Below are positions 45,021-55,936 of a stretch of 64,000 nucleotides of DNA, one piece after another (positions within the stretch are counted from its first letter, which is position 1; the number at the start of each line of letters is the position of its first letter). Where the stretch lies: contig NZ_CP066772.2 of assembly GCF_016466415.2 (NCBI RefSeq), positions 496,001 through 560,000 on the forward strand, written 5' to 3'. Origin of the DNA: Ralstonia pickettii. GTDB taxonomy: Bacteria; Pseudomonadota; Gammaproteobacteria; Burkholderiales; Burkholderiaceae. Position numbers and translations under genes: made by a program. The notes below the pieces were generated by a model. It had not been told where the DNA came from. It worked only from the letters and a program-made list of their open reading frames with translations, and did no database searches.

Positions 45021-45992
45021 CTAGGCGGCCGGCCGGTATTGGCTCGGGTTGGTGCCCGACACCTTGCGCATCAGGCGCCGCAGCGCGGTGGCGTCTTCGT
45101 AGCCTACGGCTTCGGCCACGCTGTCGATGGTCATGCGGCTCGATTCGATCAGCATGCGGGCGCGGTTCAGGCGCACGCTCTGCACCAGGGCGAGCGTGCT
45201 TCTGCCGGTCGCTTCCCGCACGTGCCGAGACAGCGTGCGTTGCGACATGGCCAGCTCGTCGGCCAGCGCCTGAACGCTGGGCGGGTTGGGCAGGGCGGCC
45301 TCGATGCGTGCCACCAGCCGGGCAATCAGCGCGTTGCCGTTGGCCAGCATGGCGGGCAGCACAAACGGCGCTTGCGCGTGACGGCCATCGATCAGCAGCA
45401 CACGCCCCACGGCATCGGCCAGCGCCACGCCAAAGCGCGTGCGCAGCAGATGCAGCATCAGGTCGGTCTGCGCGAAGGCGGCGCCGGCGGTGGCGATCGG
45501 GCCGTCGGTGCACACCATCCGGTCTGCATCGACCGTGCACGCGGGTTCCCATTGCTGCAGCGTCGGGGCCAGCCACCATGACGTGGTGACGCAGCGCCCG
45601 TGCAGCAAGCCGCCCGCCTGCAACAGAAACACCGCCGAGCACGATGCGGCCACCTGCCCGCCCGCTGCGACCTGCGCGGCCAGGGCGCGCGCTGCTCGCT
45701 GGGCATCATCCTGCGCCAGGCGCGTGGCAATCACGCCCGCATGGTCCAGGCCCAGGCCCGGCACGATCCAGGTGCCCCCATCGGGGCGGGGGCGCTTTGG
45801 CAGGGCGGTGGCCTCCACTTGCATACCGTTGCTCAGTTGCGCGCTGGGCGCGTCGGCTGAGAGTACGCGCCAGGTTGGACGCGGGGCCTTCACACGCGGG
45901 GCGAGTGTCGACGCGGCCTGCAGGATGTCCAGTGTTGCCGCCACGCTGGTGGCGTAAGCGCCGGAGAGTACGAGGATGGTGAAATCCGCCAT
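45021..45992 (-). CDS. AraC-family regulator with DJ-1/PfpI-like sensor domain (GlxA type)
   Basis: The 323-residue regulator has an N-terminal glutamine-amidotransferase-like domain to about residue 200 (FTILVLSGAYATSVAATLDI; a Cys in VAASCSAVFLLQAGGLL at the elbow). A C-terminal AraC domain has two helix-turn-helices (LADELAMSQRTLSRHVREAT and DSVAEAVGYEDATALRRLMR). It is divergent from the dienelactone-hydrolase-like gene across 97 bp, its probable target. Confidence 0.92.
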   Translation of the reverse strand: MADFTILVLSGAYATSVAATLDILQAASTLAPRVKAPRPTWRVLSADAPSAQLSNGMQVEATALPKRPRPDGGTWIVPGLGLDHAGVIATRLAQDDAQRAARALAAQVAAGGQVAASCSAVFLLQAGGLLHGRCVTTSWWLAPTLQQWEPACTVDADRMVCTDGPIATAGAAFAQTDLMLHLLRTRFGVALADAVGRVLLIDGRHAQAPFVLPAMLANGNALIARLVARIEAALPNPPSVQALADELAMSQRTLSRHVREATGRSTLALVQSVRLNRARMLIESSRMTIDSVAEAVGYEDATALRRLMRKVSGTNPSQYRPAA

Positions 45993-46089
45993 GACCGAAG
46001 TTGCCCGAAAGATGTCGAAATCGACACTGCCAGTCTAGCGGCCCGAGGCGTTCAATGGGGGCATCTCCATTCCGCGCAAGGCCGACCGC

Positions 46090-46902
46090 ATGACGCCCCC
46101 CATCCCGCAAGACGACCGCCTGGAAGACTTCACGCGCCGCCAGATCACCCTGGATGGCATCACAAAGACCGTGTATGTGGCCGGCACGGGGCCGGGGGTG
46201 ATCGTCATGGCCGAGATGCCGGGCATCAGCCCGCACGTGGCGCGGTTCGCACGCTGGGTGCGCGATGCGGGGTTGACGGTCTACATGCCGTCGTTGTTCG
46301 GGCGCGATGGCGCGGTGCCCGAGGCGGATGCCGGCGCGGAGGTGTTCCGCCATGCGTGCGTGAGCGCGGAGTTCCGCGCCTTTGCGGCCAACCAGTCGAG
46401 CCCGGTCACGCAGTGGCTGCGCTGCTTGGCGCGGCTGGCCCATGCGGAGTGCGGTGGCCCCGGGGTGGGTGCCATCGGCATGTGTTTCACCGGCAATTTC
46501 GCGCTGACGATGATGCTGGAGCCGGCCATGCTGGCGCCCGTGCTGTGCCAGCCGTCCTTGCCGCTGAACGCGCCAGGTGGGATCGAGATCGCGCCGGAGG
46601 ACGTCGCTGCCGTGCGCCAGCGGCTGGAGCAGGAAGACCTGACCGTGCTGGCCTACCGGTTTGAAGGCGACCGCTTCTGCCGCGCCGAGCGCTTCGCTGC
46701 GTATGCGTATGCGCTGGGCAGTCGCTTTGTGTCGCGCGTGCTGCCCGACAGCGCTGCGCACCCGAACCCGCCCCCGTTCTTTGCCCGGCATGTGCCTTGT
46801 CCGCACAGCGTGGTGACGGCCCACCTGATCGACGCGACTGGCGAGCCGACGTTGGCGGCCCGCGACGAGATCCTGGCGTTCTTCCGGCAGCGCCTGGGCT
46901 GA
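46090..46902 (+). CDS. Dienelactone-hydrolase family protein
   Basis: This 270-residue alpha/beta-hydrolase has a nucleophile Cys in IGMCFTGNFALTMM, as in dienelactone hydrolases, a following acid region (YRFEGDRFCR) and a C-terminal catalytic His candidate in VVTAHLIDATG. DLH cleaves lactones formed in chloroaromatic catabolism, but many family members have other substrates. It is divergent from the AraC regulator. The next operon starts 136 bp further on. Confidence 0.82.
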   Translation: MTPPIPQDDRLEDFTRRQITLDGITKTVYVAGTGPGVIVMAEMPGISPHVARFARWVRDAGLTVYMPSLFGRDGAVPEADAGAEVFRHACVSAEFRAFAANQSSPVTQWLRCLARLAHAECGGPGVGAIGMCFTGNFALTMMLEPAMLAPVLCQPSLPLNAPGGIEIAPEDVAAVRQRLEQEDLTVLAYRFEGDRFCRAERFAAYAYALGSRFVSRVLPDSAAHPNPPPFFARHVPCPHSVVTAHLIDATGEPTLAARDEILAFFRQRLG

Positions 46903-47038
46903 GTGGGGACTCACATGCGGGTGTGAGCCTGGCGCCGCCCGGTTCGGTGTAAACCCCGGGGCGCCGGCTCAGCAAATTACTTTACAACTAAACTATTCAT
47001 GACTAAGGTAATACCGCATCAAACGCGGAGCCGTTGTC

Positions 47039-49402
47039 ATGAAGATTGTCTGTATTGGTGGTGGGCCGGCCGGCCTGTACTTTGCCCTGCTGATGAAGCT
47101 GCAGGACCCGTCGCACGACATCACGGTGGTGGAGCGCAACCGCCCGTATGACACGTTCGGCTGGGGCGTGGTGTTCTCCGACCAGACGTTGGGCAACCTG
47201 CAGCGCGCCGACGCCAAGAGCGCCGCGCAGATCCTCGACGCCTTCAACCACTGGGACGACATTGAAGTCCACATCCGAGGGCAGGTCGTGCGCTCGGGCG
47301 GCCACGGCTTCTGCGGCATCGGGCGCAAGCGCCTGCTGAACATCCTGCAGGCGCGCTGTGAGGAAGAAGGCGTCAAGCTCGTCTTCGAAACCGACGTCCA
47401 GGATGACACGGTTTACGCCGATGCCGACCTCATCATCGCCAGCGACGGCCTGAACAGCCGCATCCGCACCAAGTACGCTGCCACGTATCAACCCGATATC
47501 GACACCCGCCGCTGCCGCTTTGTCTGGCTCGGCACGCACAAGCTGTTCGAGGCGTTCACGTTTGCGTTTGAAGAAACCGAGCACGGCTGGTTCCAGGCGC
47601 ATGCGTACCGCTTTGATGACGAAACCTCCACCTTCATTGTCGAGGCGCCCGAAGAGGTGTGGCGCGCCGCCGGGCTGGAGACCATGGAGAAGGAAGACGC
47701 CATCGCCTATTGCGAGCGCCTCTTCGCAAAGTACCTCGACGGCAACAAGCTGATTTCCAATGCCACGCACCTGCGGGGCTCTGCGCAGTGGATTCGGTTT
47801 CCGCGCGTGGTCTGCCGACATTGGGTGCATACCAACGCGCACGGCACGCCGGTGGTGCTCATGGGCGACGCCGCACACACGGCGCACTTCTCGATTGGCT
47901 CCGGCACCAAGCTGGCGCTGGAAGATTCGATCGAACTCGCGCGCAGCATCGGCCAGCACCCGGGCGATTTGCGTGCCGCGCTTGAGCACTACGAGGCGGT
48001 GCGCAGCGTGGAAGTGCTGCGCATTCAGAACGCGGCGCGCAATTCGACGGAGTGGTTTGAAAACGTCGCTCGTTACGCCAACCTGCCGACCGAGCAGTTT
48101 GCGTATTCGCTGCTCACGCGCAGCCAGCGCATCAGCCACGAAAACCTGCGCCAGCGCGACAAGCGCTATCTCGAACAGTTTGAAGACTGGATTGCCGAGC
48201 AGGCCGGCGCCCAGCGCGGCCCGCAACACGGCCCGGTGCCGCCGATGTTCACGCCGTTCACGGTGCGTGGCGTCACGCTCAAGAACCGCGTGGTGGTGTC
48301 GCCCATGGCGCAGTACTCGTGCGAAGACGGCCAGCCGGCGGATTACCACCTTGTGCACCTGGGCGCGCGCGCCATGGGCGGTGCCGGCCTGGTGATGGCC
48401 GAGATGACCTGTGTGTCGCCCGATGCCCGCATCACCCCGGGCTGCCCGGGTTTGTGGAACACCGATCAGCGCGACGGCTGGGCGCGCATCGTGCAGTTCG
48501 TGCACGCCAACAGCGATGCGAAGCTGGGCATCCAGCTCGGCCATGCCGGCGCCAAGGGCTCGACGCGCGTGGCGTGGGAAGGCATCGATCTGCCACTGGA
48601 AGACGGGCAGAACTGGCCGCTGATTTCCGCATCGCCCCAGCAGTATCTGGATGGCGTGAGCCAGTGGTCGCGGGCCATGACGCGCGACGACATGGACCGC
48701 GTGCGTGACGACTTCGTCCATTCGGCGCGGCTCGCGGCGGAAGCCGGCTTCGACTGGCTGGAGCTGCACTGCGCGCACGGCTATCTGCTGTCGTCGTTCA
48801 TCTCGCCGCTGACGAACCAGCGCAACGACGAATACGGCGGCTCACTGGAGAACCGGCTGCGTTTTCCGCTCGAAGTCTTCCACGCGGTGCGTGAGGTGTG
48901 GCCGAGCAACAAGCCGATGTCGGTGCGCATTTCCGCGCACGACTGGGTGGAGGGTGGCATCACGCCGGACGATGCGGTGGAAATTGCGCGCGTGTTCAAG
49001 GCCGCGGGCGCAGACATGATCGATTGCTCGTCGGGCCAGGTCAGCAAGAAGGAGCAGCCGGTGTACGGCCGCATGTTCCAGACGCCGTTTGCCGACCGCG
49101 TGCGCAACGAGGCGGGCATCGCCACCATCGCTGTGGGCGCCATCTCCGAGGCCGACCACGTCAACAGCATCATTGCCGCCCGCCGTGCTGACCTGTGCGC
49201 CGTGGCCCGCCCGCACTTGGCCAATCCGGCCTGGACGCTGAACGAAGCCGCCCGCATCGGTTATCTCGACATGCCGTGGCCCAAGCAATACCGCGCAGGC
49301 AAGCTGCAGCTGGAGCGCAACCTGGAGCGCGAACGCGCGATGGCGGCGCAGGCGGCGGGTTTGTCACCGCTGGAGCAGGCCAACCGCATGCAGGGGGTTT
49401 GA
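47039..49402 (+). CDS. Fused FAD monooxygenase/OYE reductase (2-aminobenzoyl-CoA monooxygenase/reductase or salicylyl-CoA 5-hydroxylase type)
   Basis: The 787-residue fusion has an N-terminal aromatic-ring FAD hydroxylase ([13 protein letters not shown] dinucleotide motif at 7-19, [23 protein letters not shown] motif at about 275-295). From about 400 it is an Old-Yellow-Enzyme NADH:flavin oxidoreductase ([39 protein letters not shown]). This exact fusion is known as 2-aminobenzoyl-CoA monooxygenase/reductase of aerobic anthranilate degradation, and is often named salicylyl-CoA 5-hydroxylase. Hydratase, dehydrogenase and RidA neighbours favour the anthranilate route. It is the first gene of an eight-gene operon. 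Confidence 0.88.
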   Translation: MKIVCIGGGPAGLYFALLMKLQDPSHDITVVERNRPYDTFGWGVVFSDQTLGNLQRADAKSAAQILDAFNHWDDIEVHIRGQVVRSGGHGFCGIGRKRLLNILQARCEEEGVKLVFETDVQDDTVYADADLIIASDGLNSRIRTKYAATYQPDIDTRRCRFVWLGTHKLFEAFTFAFEETEHGWFQAHAYRFDDETSTFIVEAPEEVWRAAGLETMEKEDAIAYCERLFAKYLDGNKLISNATHLRGSAQWIRFPRVVCRHWVHTNAHGTPVVLMGDAAHTAHFSIGSGTKLALEDSIELARSIGQHPGDLRAALEHYEAVRSVEVLRIQNAARNSTEWFENVARYANLPTEQFAYSLLTRSQRISHENLRQRDKRYLEQFEDWIAEQAGAQRGPQHGPVPPMFTPFTVRGVTLKNRVVVSPMAQYSCEDGQPADYHLVHLGARAMGGAGLVMAEMTCVSPDARITPGCPGLWNTDQRDGWARIVQFVHANSDAKLGIQLGHAGAKGSTRVAWEGIDLPLEDGQNWPLISASPQQYLDGVSQWSRAMTRDDMDRVRDDFVHSARLAAEAGFDWLELHCAHGYLLSSFISPLTNQRNDEYGGSLENRLRFPLEVFHAVREVWPSNKPMSVRISAHDWVEGGITPDDAVEIARVFKAAGADMIDCSSGQVSKKEQPVYGRMFQTPFADRVRNEAGIATIAVGAISEADHVNSIIAARRADLCAVARPHLANPAWTLNEAARIGYLDMPWPKQYRAGKLQLERNLERERAMAAQAAGLSPLEQANRMQGV

Positions 49403-49403
49403 G

Positions 49404-50186
49404 ATGGCGACACCTGCAATGCTCAGCGGGCACCACGCTGTCGTTACCGGCGCTGGGCGCGGGATCGGCGCGGCGATTGCCGCGCAACTCGCAGCGCAGG
49501 GCGCCACGCTCACGCTGATGGGCCGCGACGTCAACGTGCTGCAAGCCACCGCCAAGACGTTGTCCGACAGCGCCCGCGCGCAGGTCGTGACGTGTGACGT
49601 GACCGACGAGGCGAGTGTGGCAGCGGCATTCGAATCCGCACGCGCGGGGCTCGGCCCTATCTCCATCCTGGTCAACAACGCGGGCCAGGCCGAGAGTGCG
49701 CCGTTTGCCAAGACCACGCTCGATCAATGGCAGCGCATGCTGTCCGTCAACTTGACGGGCACGTTCCTGTGCACGCAGGCGGCGTTGGCCGATGTGCAGG
49801 CGTCGGGCCGCGGTCGCATCGTCAACATTGCCAGCACGGCCGGGCAGCGCGGTTATGCGTATGTGTCGGCATATGTGGCGGCCAAGCATGGCGTGATCGG
49901 GCTCACGCGCTCGCTGGCGCTGGAGCTTGCGGCGCGCGGCGTCACCGTCAACGCGGTGTGCCCGGGCTACACGGAAACGGACATCGTGCGCGAGAGCATC
50001 GACCGCATCGTCGCCCGCACCGGCCGCAGCGCAGAAGAGGCGCTGGCCGAGCTGGTGAAGGGCAACCCGCAAGGCCGGCTCATCACGCCCGACGAAGTGG
50101 CGAACGCTGTGGTGTGGCTGTGCTCCGATGGCGCGTCGTCGGTCACGGGTCAGGCCATCTCGGTATCCGGCGGGGAGGTAATGTGA
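49404..50186 (+). CDS. SDR-family 3-hydroxyacyl-CoA dehydrogenase-like
   Basis: This 260-residue short-chain dehydrogenase has [15 protein letters not shown] (NAD(P) binding), NNAGQAES, catalytic Ser in [11 protein letters not shown] and YVAAKHG (Tyr-x-x-x-Lys equivalent, YVSAYVAAK). It begins 1 bp after the fusion gene stop and overlaps the MarR gene. In the pathway it would oxidise the hydroxyacyl-CoA formed by the hydratase. Specificity is inferred from context. Confidence 0.88.
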   Translation: MATPAMLSGHHAVVTGAGRGIGAAIAAQLAAQGATLTLMGRDVNVLQATAKTLSDSARAQVVTCDVTDEASVAAAFESARAGLGPISILVNNAGQAESAPFAKTTLDQWQRMLSVNLTGTFLCTQAALADVQASGRGRIVNIASTAGQRGYAYVSAYVAAKHGVIGLTRSLALELAARGVTVNAVCPGYTETDIVRESIDRIVARTGRSAEEALAELVKGNPQGRLITPDEVANAVVWLCSDGASSVTGQAISVSGGEVM

Positions 50187-50767
50187 ACACCGAACGCACC
50201 CGGCGCAAAACCGCACTCGCCACGCGCGCCTCCGGCCATCACGCCGTCGTGCAGGCGCTGGGCGACGAACATATCGGCCTGGAAGCGCGCGCGCATGTGG
50301 ACGACCACATGGACGTCAAGATATGGCTGCGCCTGCTGGCCTGCAGCACGCAGATCGAGCAGCAGATCCGCCAGCGCCTGCGCACGCGCTTCAACACCAC
50401 GCTGCCGCGCTTCGACTATCTGGCACAACTCGATCGCCATCCGGACGGGCTGCGCATGAACGTGCTGTCGCGCTACCTGATGGTGACAGGCGGCAACGTT
50501 ACCGGCCTGACTGACCAGTTGGAGAAGGAAGGGCTTGTCAGACGCGAGGCGGATCCGGACGATCGCCGGTCCTTTCGCGTGCTGCTGACCGACGCCGGCC
50601 GCCGCCACTTTGCCGAGATGGCCGCCGAGCACGAACGCTGGCTGATCGAGATGTTCGACGGCCTTGGCGTCGCCAACAAAGACGCGCTGTATGCGCAGCT
50701 CGGCCACCTGCGCGTCCACCTCGCGCAGCGCGAGCAAGAGCTGGACGCCCGCGAAGATCAACCCTGA
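50183..50767 (+). CDS. MarR-family transcriptional regulator of the aromatic operon
   Basis: The 194-residue regulator has a winged helix ([20 protein letters not shown], then [20 protein letters not shown] with the DPDDRR wing). Its N-terminal extension of about 50 residues is long for MarR. The GTG start at 50183 overlaps the SDR stop (ATGTGA) behind GGGGAGG. Sitting inside the operon it would be autoregulated; aryl-CoA compounds are plausible ligands, as for related regulators of CoA-dependent aromatic pathways. Confidence 0.88.
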   Translation: MNTERTRRKTALATRASGHHAVVQALGDEHIGLEARAHVDDHMDVKIWLRLLACSTQIEQQIRQRLRTRFNTTLPRFDYLAQLDRHPDGLRMNVLSRYLMVTGGNVTGLTDQLEKEGLVRREADPDDRRSFRVLLTDAGRRHFAEMAAEHERWLIEMFDGLGVANKDALYAQLGHLRVHLAQREQELDAREDQP

Positions 50768-50784
50768 ACGAACCCGACCCAACC

Positions 50785-51645
50785 ATGACCGACCCGAATC
50801 ACCCTGTGGACCCGGCCCTGCTGGCCGGCAACCGCCGCCCGCTGGCGGGTTATCAAGCCAAGCATTTCCTGTGGAGCGTGGAAGGCGGTGTTGCCACCAT
50901 CACGCTCAACCGGCCGGAGCGCAAGAACCCGCTCACGTTCGATTCGTATGCCGAGCTGCGCGACCTGTTCCATCAGCTCAAGTGGGCGGATGACGTCAAA
51001 GCCATCGTGCTGGCCGGTGCGGGCGACAACTTCTGCTCCGGCGGTGATGTGCACGAGATCATCGGTCCGCTCGTGCAACTGAAGGCGCCCGAACTGCTGA
51101 TGTTCACGCGCATGACGGGCGAGCTGGTGAAGACGATGCGCGCGTGCCCGCAGCCGATCGTCGCTGCAATTGACGGCGTGTGTGCCGGCGCGGGCGCCAT
51201 CCTGGCGATGGCTTCCGACCTGCGTCTGGGCACCGCGCGCAGCAAGACGGCGTTCCTTTTCAATCGCGTTGGCCTGGCCGGCTGCGACATGGGCGCCTGC
51301 GCGATCCTGCCGCGCATCATCGGCCAGGGCCGCGCGAGCGAGTTGCTCTACACCGGCCGCTCGATGAGCGGTGAAGAGGGCGAGCGCTGGGGCTTTTTCA
51401 ACCGCCTGTGCGAACCGGCCGAGGTGCTGAGCCAAGCGCATGCCCTGGCCGCCGACCTGGCCGCCGGCCCGACATTCGCCAACGGCATCACCAAGACGAT
51501 GCTGCACCAGGAATGGACGATGACGATCGAGCAGGCGATCGAGGCCGAGGCGCAGGCGCAGGCCATCTGCATGCTGACCGAAGATTTCTCGCGGGCGTAT
51601 CACGCGTTCGTCGCCAAACAGAAACCGGTATTCGAGGGCAACTGA
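50785..51645 (+). CDS. Enoyl-CoA hydratase/isomerase family protein
   Basis: The 286-residue crotonase-fold enzyme contains [35 protein letters not shown] (oxyanion hole) and [20 protein letters not shown]. It lacks an obvious Glu pair but has Glu residues in the expected region. Its likely step is hydration of the ring-derived unsaturated acyl-CoA or ring cleavage. It starts 17 bp after the MarR gene. Confidence 0.9.
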   Translation: MTDPNHPVDPALLAGNRRPLAGYQAKHFLWSVEGGVATITLNRPERKNPLTFDSYAELRDLFHQLKWADDVKAIVLAGAGDNFCSGGDVHEIIGPLVQLKAPELLMFTRMTGELVKTMRACPQPIVAAIDGVCAGAGAILAMASDLRLGTARSKTAFLFNRVGLAGCDMGACAILPRIIGQGRASELLYTGRSMSGEEGERWGFFNRLCEPAEVLSQAHALAADLAAGPTFANGITKTMLHQEWTMTIEQAIEAEAQAQAICMLTEDFSRAYHAFVAKQKPVFEGN

Positions 51646-51646
51646 G

Positions 51647-52822
51647 ATGAGCGACAAAGATTATTTGCAGTGGCCGTTCTTTGACGACAAGCACCGCCAG
51701 CTCGAAACCGAACTCGATGCCTGGGCCACGAAGCATATCGCGCACGACCACGGCCCCGATGTGGATGCCGAATGCCGCGCGCTGGTCAAGTCGCTCGGGC
51801 AAGCCGGCTGGCTGCGTCACGCCGTTGGCGGCACGGCGCACGGCGGCGCGGCGGAGACCATCGACACGCGCGCCATCTGCCTGATCCGTGAGACGCTGGC
51901 ACGCCATTTCGGCCTGGCCGACTTTGCCTTTGCGATGCAGGGGCTGGGCTCGGGCGCCATCTCGTTGCACGGTACGCCCGAGCAGCGCGAACGCTATCTC
52001 ACGAAGGTCGCGCGCGGCGAGGCCATCGCTGCATTTGCATTGTCCGAACCGGAGGCCGGCTCCGATGTAGCCGCCATGGCGTGCGCCGCGCGTGAAGACG
52101 GCACGGATTACGTGCTCGACGGCGAGAAGACATGGATTTCCAACGGCGGCATCGCCGACTTCTACATCGTGTTTGCCCGCTCCGGCGAGGCGCCGGGCTC
52201 GCGCGGCATCAGCGCGTTCATTGTCGAGGCCGGTACGCCAGGCTTTGAGATTGCAGAGCGCATCAACGTGATTGCGCCGCACCCGCTCGCGCGCCTGCGC
52301 TTTACCAATTGCCGCATTCCGGCCAGCCAGCGCGTGGGCGCGGCAGGCGAGGGCTTCAAAGTGGCGATGCGCACGCTGGATGTGTTCCGCACGTCGGTGG
52401 CTGCAGCCGCGCTGGGTTTTGCGCGCCGCGCGCTGGACGAAGCGCTGGCGCGCGCCACCACCCGCAAGATGTTCAGCGGCGTACTTGCCGATTTCCAGCT
52501 CACGCAGGCCAAGCTCGCGCAAATGGCCACCGCCATCGACAGCGCGGCGCTGCTGACGTACCGCGCCGCGTGGCAGCGCGACCAGGGCCGCAACGTGACG
52601 CGCGAGGCTGCCATGGCCAAGTTGACCGCCACCGAAAACGCGCAGCAGGTGATCGACGCCGCCGTGCAGATGTGGGGCGGCCTGGGCGTGGTGAGCGAGC
52701 AGCCGGTGGAGCGCCTGTACCGCGAGATCCGCTCGCTTCGGATCTACGAAGGCGCGACGGAAGTGCAGCAACTCATCATCGCGCGCGAACTGCTGCGCGC
52801 GGCCACGCCGTCAGCGCACTGA
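51647..52822 (+). CDS. Acyl-CoA dehydrogenase
   Basis: The 391-residue flavoenzyme shows [19 protein letters not shown] (FAD and substrate binding), [18 protein letters not shown], and the C-terminal [20 protein letters not shown] region followed by [17 protein letters not shown]. The catalytic-base region near YEGATEVQ is conserved. It starts 1 bp after the hydratase stop. It would oxidise a reduced cyclic acyl-CoA intermediate. Confidence 0.93.
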   Translation: MSDKDYLQWPFFDDKHRQLETELDAWATKHIAHDHGPDVDAECRALVKSLGQAGWLRHAVGGTAHGGAAETIDTRAICLIRETLARHFGLADFAFAMQGLGSGAISLHGTPEQRERYLTKVARGEAIAAFALSEPEAGSDVAAMACAAREDGTDYVLDGEKTWISNGGIADFYIVFARSGEAPGSRGISAFIVEAGTPGFEIAERINVIAPHPLARLRFTNCRIPASQRVGAAGEGFKVAMRTLDVFRTSVAAAALGFARRALDEALARATTRKMFSGVLADFQLTQAKLAQMATAIDSAALLTYRAAWQRDQGRNVTREAAMAKLTATENAQQVIDAAVQMWGGLGVVSEQPVERLYREIRSLRIYEGATEVQQLIIARELLRAATPSAH

Positions 52823-52859
52823 CTCTGACATTGCCCAGCCCAGAGACGGAGAGCTCGCC

Positions 52860-54476
52860 ATGCCCAGCGCCCATATCGACACCTTCGCCCGCGACCGGCT
52901 GCCCCCGGCGGAGCTGCAACCGGTGTATCGCTTCGACCTGCCGGCGCTGCAGTTTCCGCCGCAGCTAAACTGCGCGACCGAATTGCTCGACCGCCGCGTT
53001 GAAGCAGGCGAGGGCGGCCGCCTTTGCATCCAGGCGCCCGGCATCCGTTGGACATACGCCGATCTCCAGGAGCACGCCAACCGCATCGCCAATGTGCTGG
53101 TCAACGAGATGGGCGTGGTGCCGGGCAACCGCGTGCTGCTGCGCTCGCCCAACAGCCCGATGCTGGCCGCCTGCTGGTTTGCCGTGATGAAGGTGGGCGC
53201 CATTGCGGTGACGACCATGCCGCTGCTGCGCGCCAAAGAGCTGGGTCAGATCCTGGGCAAGGGCGAGATCGGTTTCGCGCTGTGCGACGCGCGGCTCGTC
53301 GACGAGTTGCGCGATGCCGTGGCGCAAGCGGCCAAGCCGGTGCAGATGCTGTGTTTTCACGATGACACGCCGGAAGGGCTGGAGGCCGCCATGGCACGCC
53401 AGCCGGCCGCCTTCGCCAACGTCGATACGGCGGCGGATGACACGTGCCTGCTTGCCTTTACGTCGGGCACGACAGGCGTACCGAAAGCCACGATGCATTT
53501 TCATCGCGACATCCTCGCCATTTGCGCGTGTTGGCCGCCGCACGTGCTGCAGCCGCGCGCGGACGACATCTTCATCGGCAGCCCGCCGATGGCATTTACG
53601 TTCGGGCTTGGCGGCCTGCTGCTGTTTCCGATGAGCGTGGGTGCATCGACGGTGCTGCTGGAGAAGGCATCGCCGAACGATCTGGTCGATGGCATCCGCA
53701 CGTTTGGCGCGACGGTGCTGTTCACGGCGCCTACCACGTACCGCAACATCGCGGCGCGCGGAGACGAGTTGCGCGCCACGCCGCTGCGCCGCTGCGTGTC
53801 GGCGGGCGAAGCGCTGCCGGTGGCCACGCGCACGCTGTGGAAGAACGCCACCGGCATCGAGCTGATCGACGGCATTGGCGCGACCGAGATGCTCCATATC
53901 TTCATCTCCGCCGCCGACGCCGACGTGCGCCCCGGCGCCACCGGCAAGGCCGTCCCCGGATATGTCGCACAGGTTGTGGACGACGCCGGCAACCCCGTGC
54001 CGCCGGGCACCGTGGGCCGCCTGGCAGTCCAGGGCCCGACCGGCTGTCGCTACCTGTCCGACGACCGTCAGCGCGCCTACGTGCGCAACGGCTGGAACCT
54101 CACGGGCGATGCATACGTCATGGACGAGGAAGGTTACTTTCACTACCACTCGCGCACTGACGACATGATCATCTCGTCGGGCTACAACATTGCCGCGCCC
54201 GAGGTGGAAGACGCGCTGATGCAGCATCCGGCCGTAGCCGAGTGCGGCGTGATCGGCGAGCCCGATGAAGAGCGCGGGCAGATCGTCAAGGCGTTCGTTG
54301 TATTGCATCCGGGCCATTCGGCGGGGCCGGAGATGGTCAAGACGCTGCAGGACTTCGTGAAGCAGACCGTGGCCCCGTACAAGTATCCGCGTGCCATCGA
54401 ATTTCGCGCGAGCCTGCCGCGCAGTGAAGTCGGTAAGCTGCTGCGCTACCGCCTGCGCGAACACGACAAATCATGA
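52860..54476 (+). CDS. Benzoate-CoA-ligase family protein, probable anthranilate-CoA ligase
   Basis: The 538-residue AMP-forming ligase has P-loop LAFTSGTTGVPKATMHFH, IDGIGATEMLHIF and LTGDAYVMDEEGYFHYHSRT, with the acylation Lys near PRSEVGKLLRY. The branch resembles benzoate- and 2-aminobenzoate-CoA ligases. It would convert anthranilate (or salicylate) to its CoA ester, the first step of the pathway. The stop overlaps the thioesterase start by 4 bp. Confidence 0.88.
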   Translation: MPSAHIDTFARDRLPPAELQPVYRFDLPALQFPPQLNCATELLDRRVEAGEGGRLCIQAPGIRWTYADLQEHANRIANVLVNEMGVVPGNRVLLRSPNSPMLAACWFAVMKVGAIAVTTMPLLRAKELGQILGKGEIGFALCDARLVDELRDAVAQAAKPVQMLCFHDDTPEGLEAAMARQPAAFANVDTAADDTCLLAFTSGTTGVPKATMHFHRDILAICACWPPHVLQPRADDIFIGSPPMAFTFGLGGLLLFPMSVGASTVLLEKASPNDLVDGIRTFGATVLFTAPTTYRNIAARGDELRATPLRRCVSAGEALPVATRTLWKNATGIELIDGIGATEMLHIFISAADADVRPGATGKAVPGYVAQVVDDAGNPVPPGTVGRLAVQGPTGCRYLSDDRQRAYVRNGWNLTGDAYVMDEEGYFHYHSRTDDMIISSGYNIAAPEVEDALMQHPAVAECGVIGEPDEERGQIVKAFVVLHPGHSAGPEMVKTLQDFVKQTVAPYKYPRAIEFRASLPRSEVGKLLRYRLREHDKS

Positions 54477-54898
54477 GTGACTACCACTTCGAGCGCGCCG
54501 CGCGCATCCGCTTTGCACACTGCGACCCGGCCGGCATCGTCTACTTTCCGCAATACCTCGTGCTGTTCAATGGCCTGGTCGAAGACTGGTTTACCGACGG
54601 CCTGGGCGTTTCGTATGCGCAGATGCTGGGCCCGCGCCGCATCGGCCTGCCCATCGTCAAGCTGCATTGCGAGTTCAGCGCCATCAGCCGCATGGGCGAC
54701 GACGTGCAGTTCAAGCTGAAGCTGGAGCGGCTGGGCAATGCGTCGCTTACGTTGGGCCTGGATTGCTGGTCCGGCGACGAACTGCGCGTGCGCTCCCAGC
54801 AGGTGCTGGTATTTACCGATCTCAACACGCATCGCGCGATGCCGATGCCGCCCGATGTGCGGCAGGCGATCGAGGCGAGCGTTCAACAGTCCCGATAA
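54473..54898 (+). CDS. Acyl-CoA thioesterase, 4-hydroxybenzoyl-CoA-thioesterase type
   Basis: The 141-residue hot-dog-fold protein contains IRFAHCDPAGIVYFPQYLVL, with the Asp that is catalytic in 4-hydroxybenzoyl-CoA thioesterase. It starts inside the ligase stop (ATGA). It may release dead-end CoA esters or, if the substrate were salicylate, free gentisate from gentisyl-CoA. Confidence 0.9.
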   Translation: MSDYHFERAARIRFAHCDPAGIVYFPQYLVLFNGLVEDWFTDGLGVSYAQMLGPRRIGLPIVKLHCEFSAISRMGDDVQFKLKLERLGNASLTLGLDCWSGDELRVRSQQVLVFTDLNTHRAMPMPPDVRQAIEASVQQSR

Positions 54899-54917
54899 AA
54901 GTAGAAGGAATCGCATC

Positions 54918-55310
54918 ATGGAAGTACTCCTCCCGCCTAACTGGCCGCGCCCCAAGGGCTATGCCAACGGTGTATCCGCGCGCGGGCGCATGGTGTTCGT
55001 GGCCGGCATGATCGGCTGGGATGCGCAGGGTGTGTTCCACACGGACGACCTGGCCGGCCAAGTGCGCCAGGCACTGCAGAACATCGTCGAGGTGTTGGCC
55101 GCCGGCGACGCCAAGCCCGAGCACATCGTGCGCATGACGTGGTACGTGACCGACAAGAAAGCCTACGTGGCGGCCTACCCCGAGATCGGCAAGGCGTTCC
55201 GCGAGCTGATCGGCAGCTTCAGCATTGCGATGACGGCGGTGGAGGTGGGAGCGCTGGTCGAAGACCGCGCGAAGGTGGAGATCGAGGTGACGGCGGTGGT
55301 GCCGGATTAG
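54918..55310 (+). CDS. RidA-family enamine/imine deaminase-like protein
   Basis: This 130-residue protein of the YjgF/YER057c/UK114 family has GMIGWDAQGVF, QALQNIVEVLAAGDAKPEHI, MTWYVTDK and the signature ending VEVGALVEDRAKVEIEVTAV. RidA hydrolyses enamines and imines with release of ammonia. The anthranilate product 2-amino-5-oxocyclohex-1-ene-carboxyl-CoA is an enamine, so deamination of it would be a fitting job here. ATG 54918 follows AGAAGGAA; last gene of the operon. Confidence 0.88.
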   Translation: MEVLLPPNWPRPKGYANGVSARGRMVFVAGMIGWDAQGVFHTDDLAGQVRQALQNIVEVLAAGDAKPEHIVRMTWYVTDKKAYVAAYPEIGKAFRELIGSFSIAMTAVEVGALVEDRAKVEIEVTAVVPD

Positions 55311-55936
55311 GGCGATCCGCGAACTGATGGGACACAAAAGCGTCCGTACCTGTACAAAAATGTCTGTGGCAACCGCGGGGGTTTGGAGACTGTTGACGCC
55401 AGTCCGCTCAACCAACCCCGACACCCCTGTTTCACCAGGCAGAGGACGGTGACTGAATCCGGCCTCTGCCGTTCAGGCGAATCAATGGCCACTTGGCCGG
55501 GCGAGTTAGCCGGAGTCTAGAGTTGGCATCTACGCGCCACAAGAAAAAATGGCGTAAGGAGCTCCGCAACGCCCACTGTATCCGCTCCGCATACACGTTC
55601 CCTGGCCGCGGATTTACATCTCTTCAATTTGCGTCGCCCTATGCGTTCAATGAGGCTGCTCGTGGCAGGGGCACCGCGTCACCGGCACCGAGGGTATCCG
55701 AACAGCATCGAAGAGGTCGATCTTGGCCGCGAGCCAACCCATGACGTCACTGTGCAGGCTACCGCTTCGGGCTCAGTCAGATCGACGAGTTGCCCGCACG
55801 AAAACGAATCTCTGAAAAGGTTCGAGGAACGGCATGAGTCGTATCCTGACAGGCATGCCCCTCCGCCATACGGATACCATTGCGGTGGCAACACCGAGGC
55901 CCAAGAACAACCATCGTTCACTTGTCCGCCCCCACC
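55311..55936. other. Intergenic region without recognisable genes
   Basis: These 626 bp lie between the aromatic operon and the glycoside hydrolase gene. Frames are broken and no ribosome-binding site, terminator or known repeat was found. The texture differs from the neighbouring coding DNA, which could reflect decayed mobile DNA, but no transposase fragment was identified with confidence. Confidence 0.4.
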
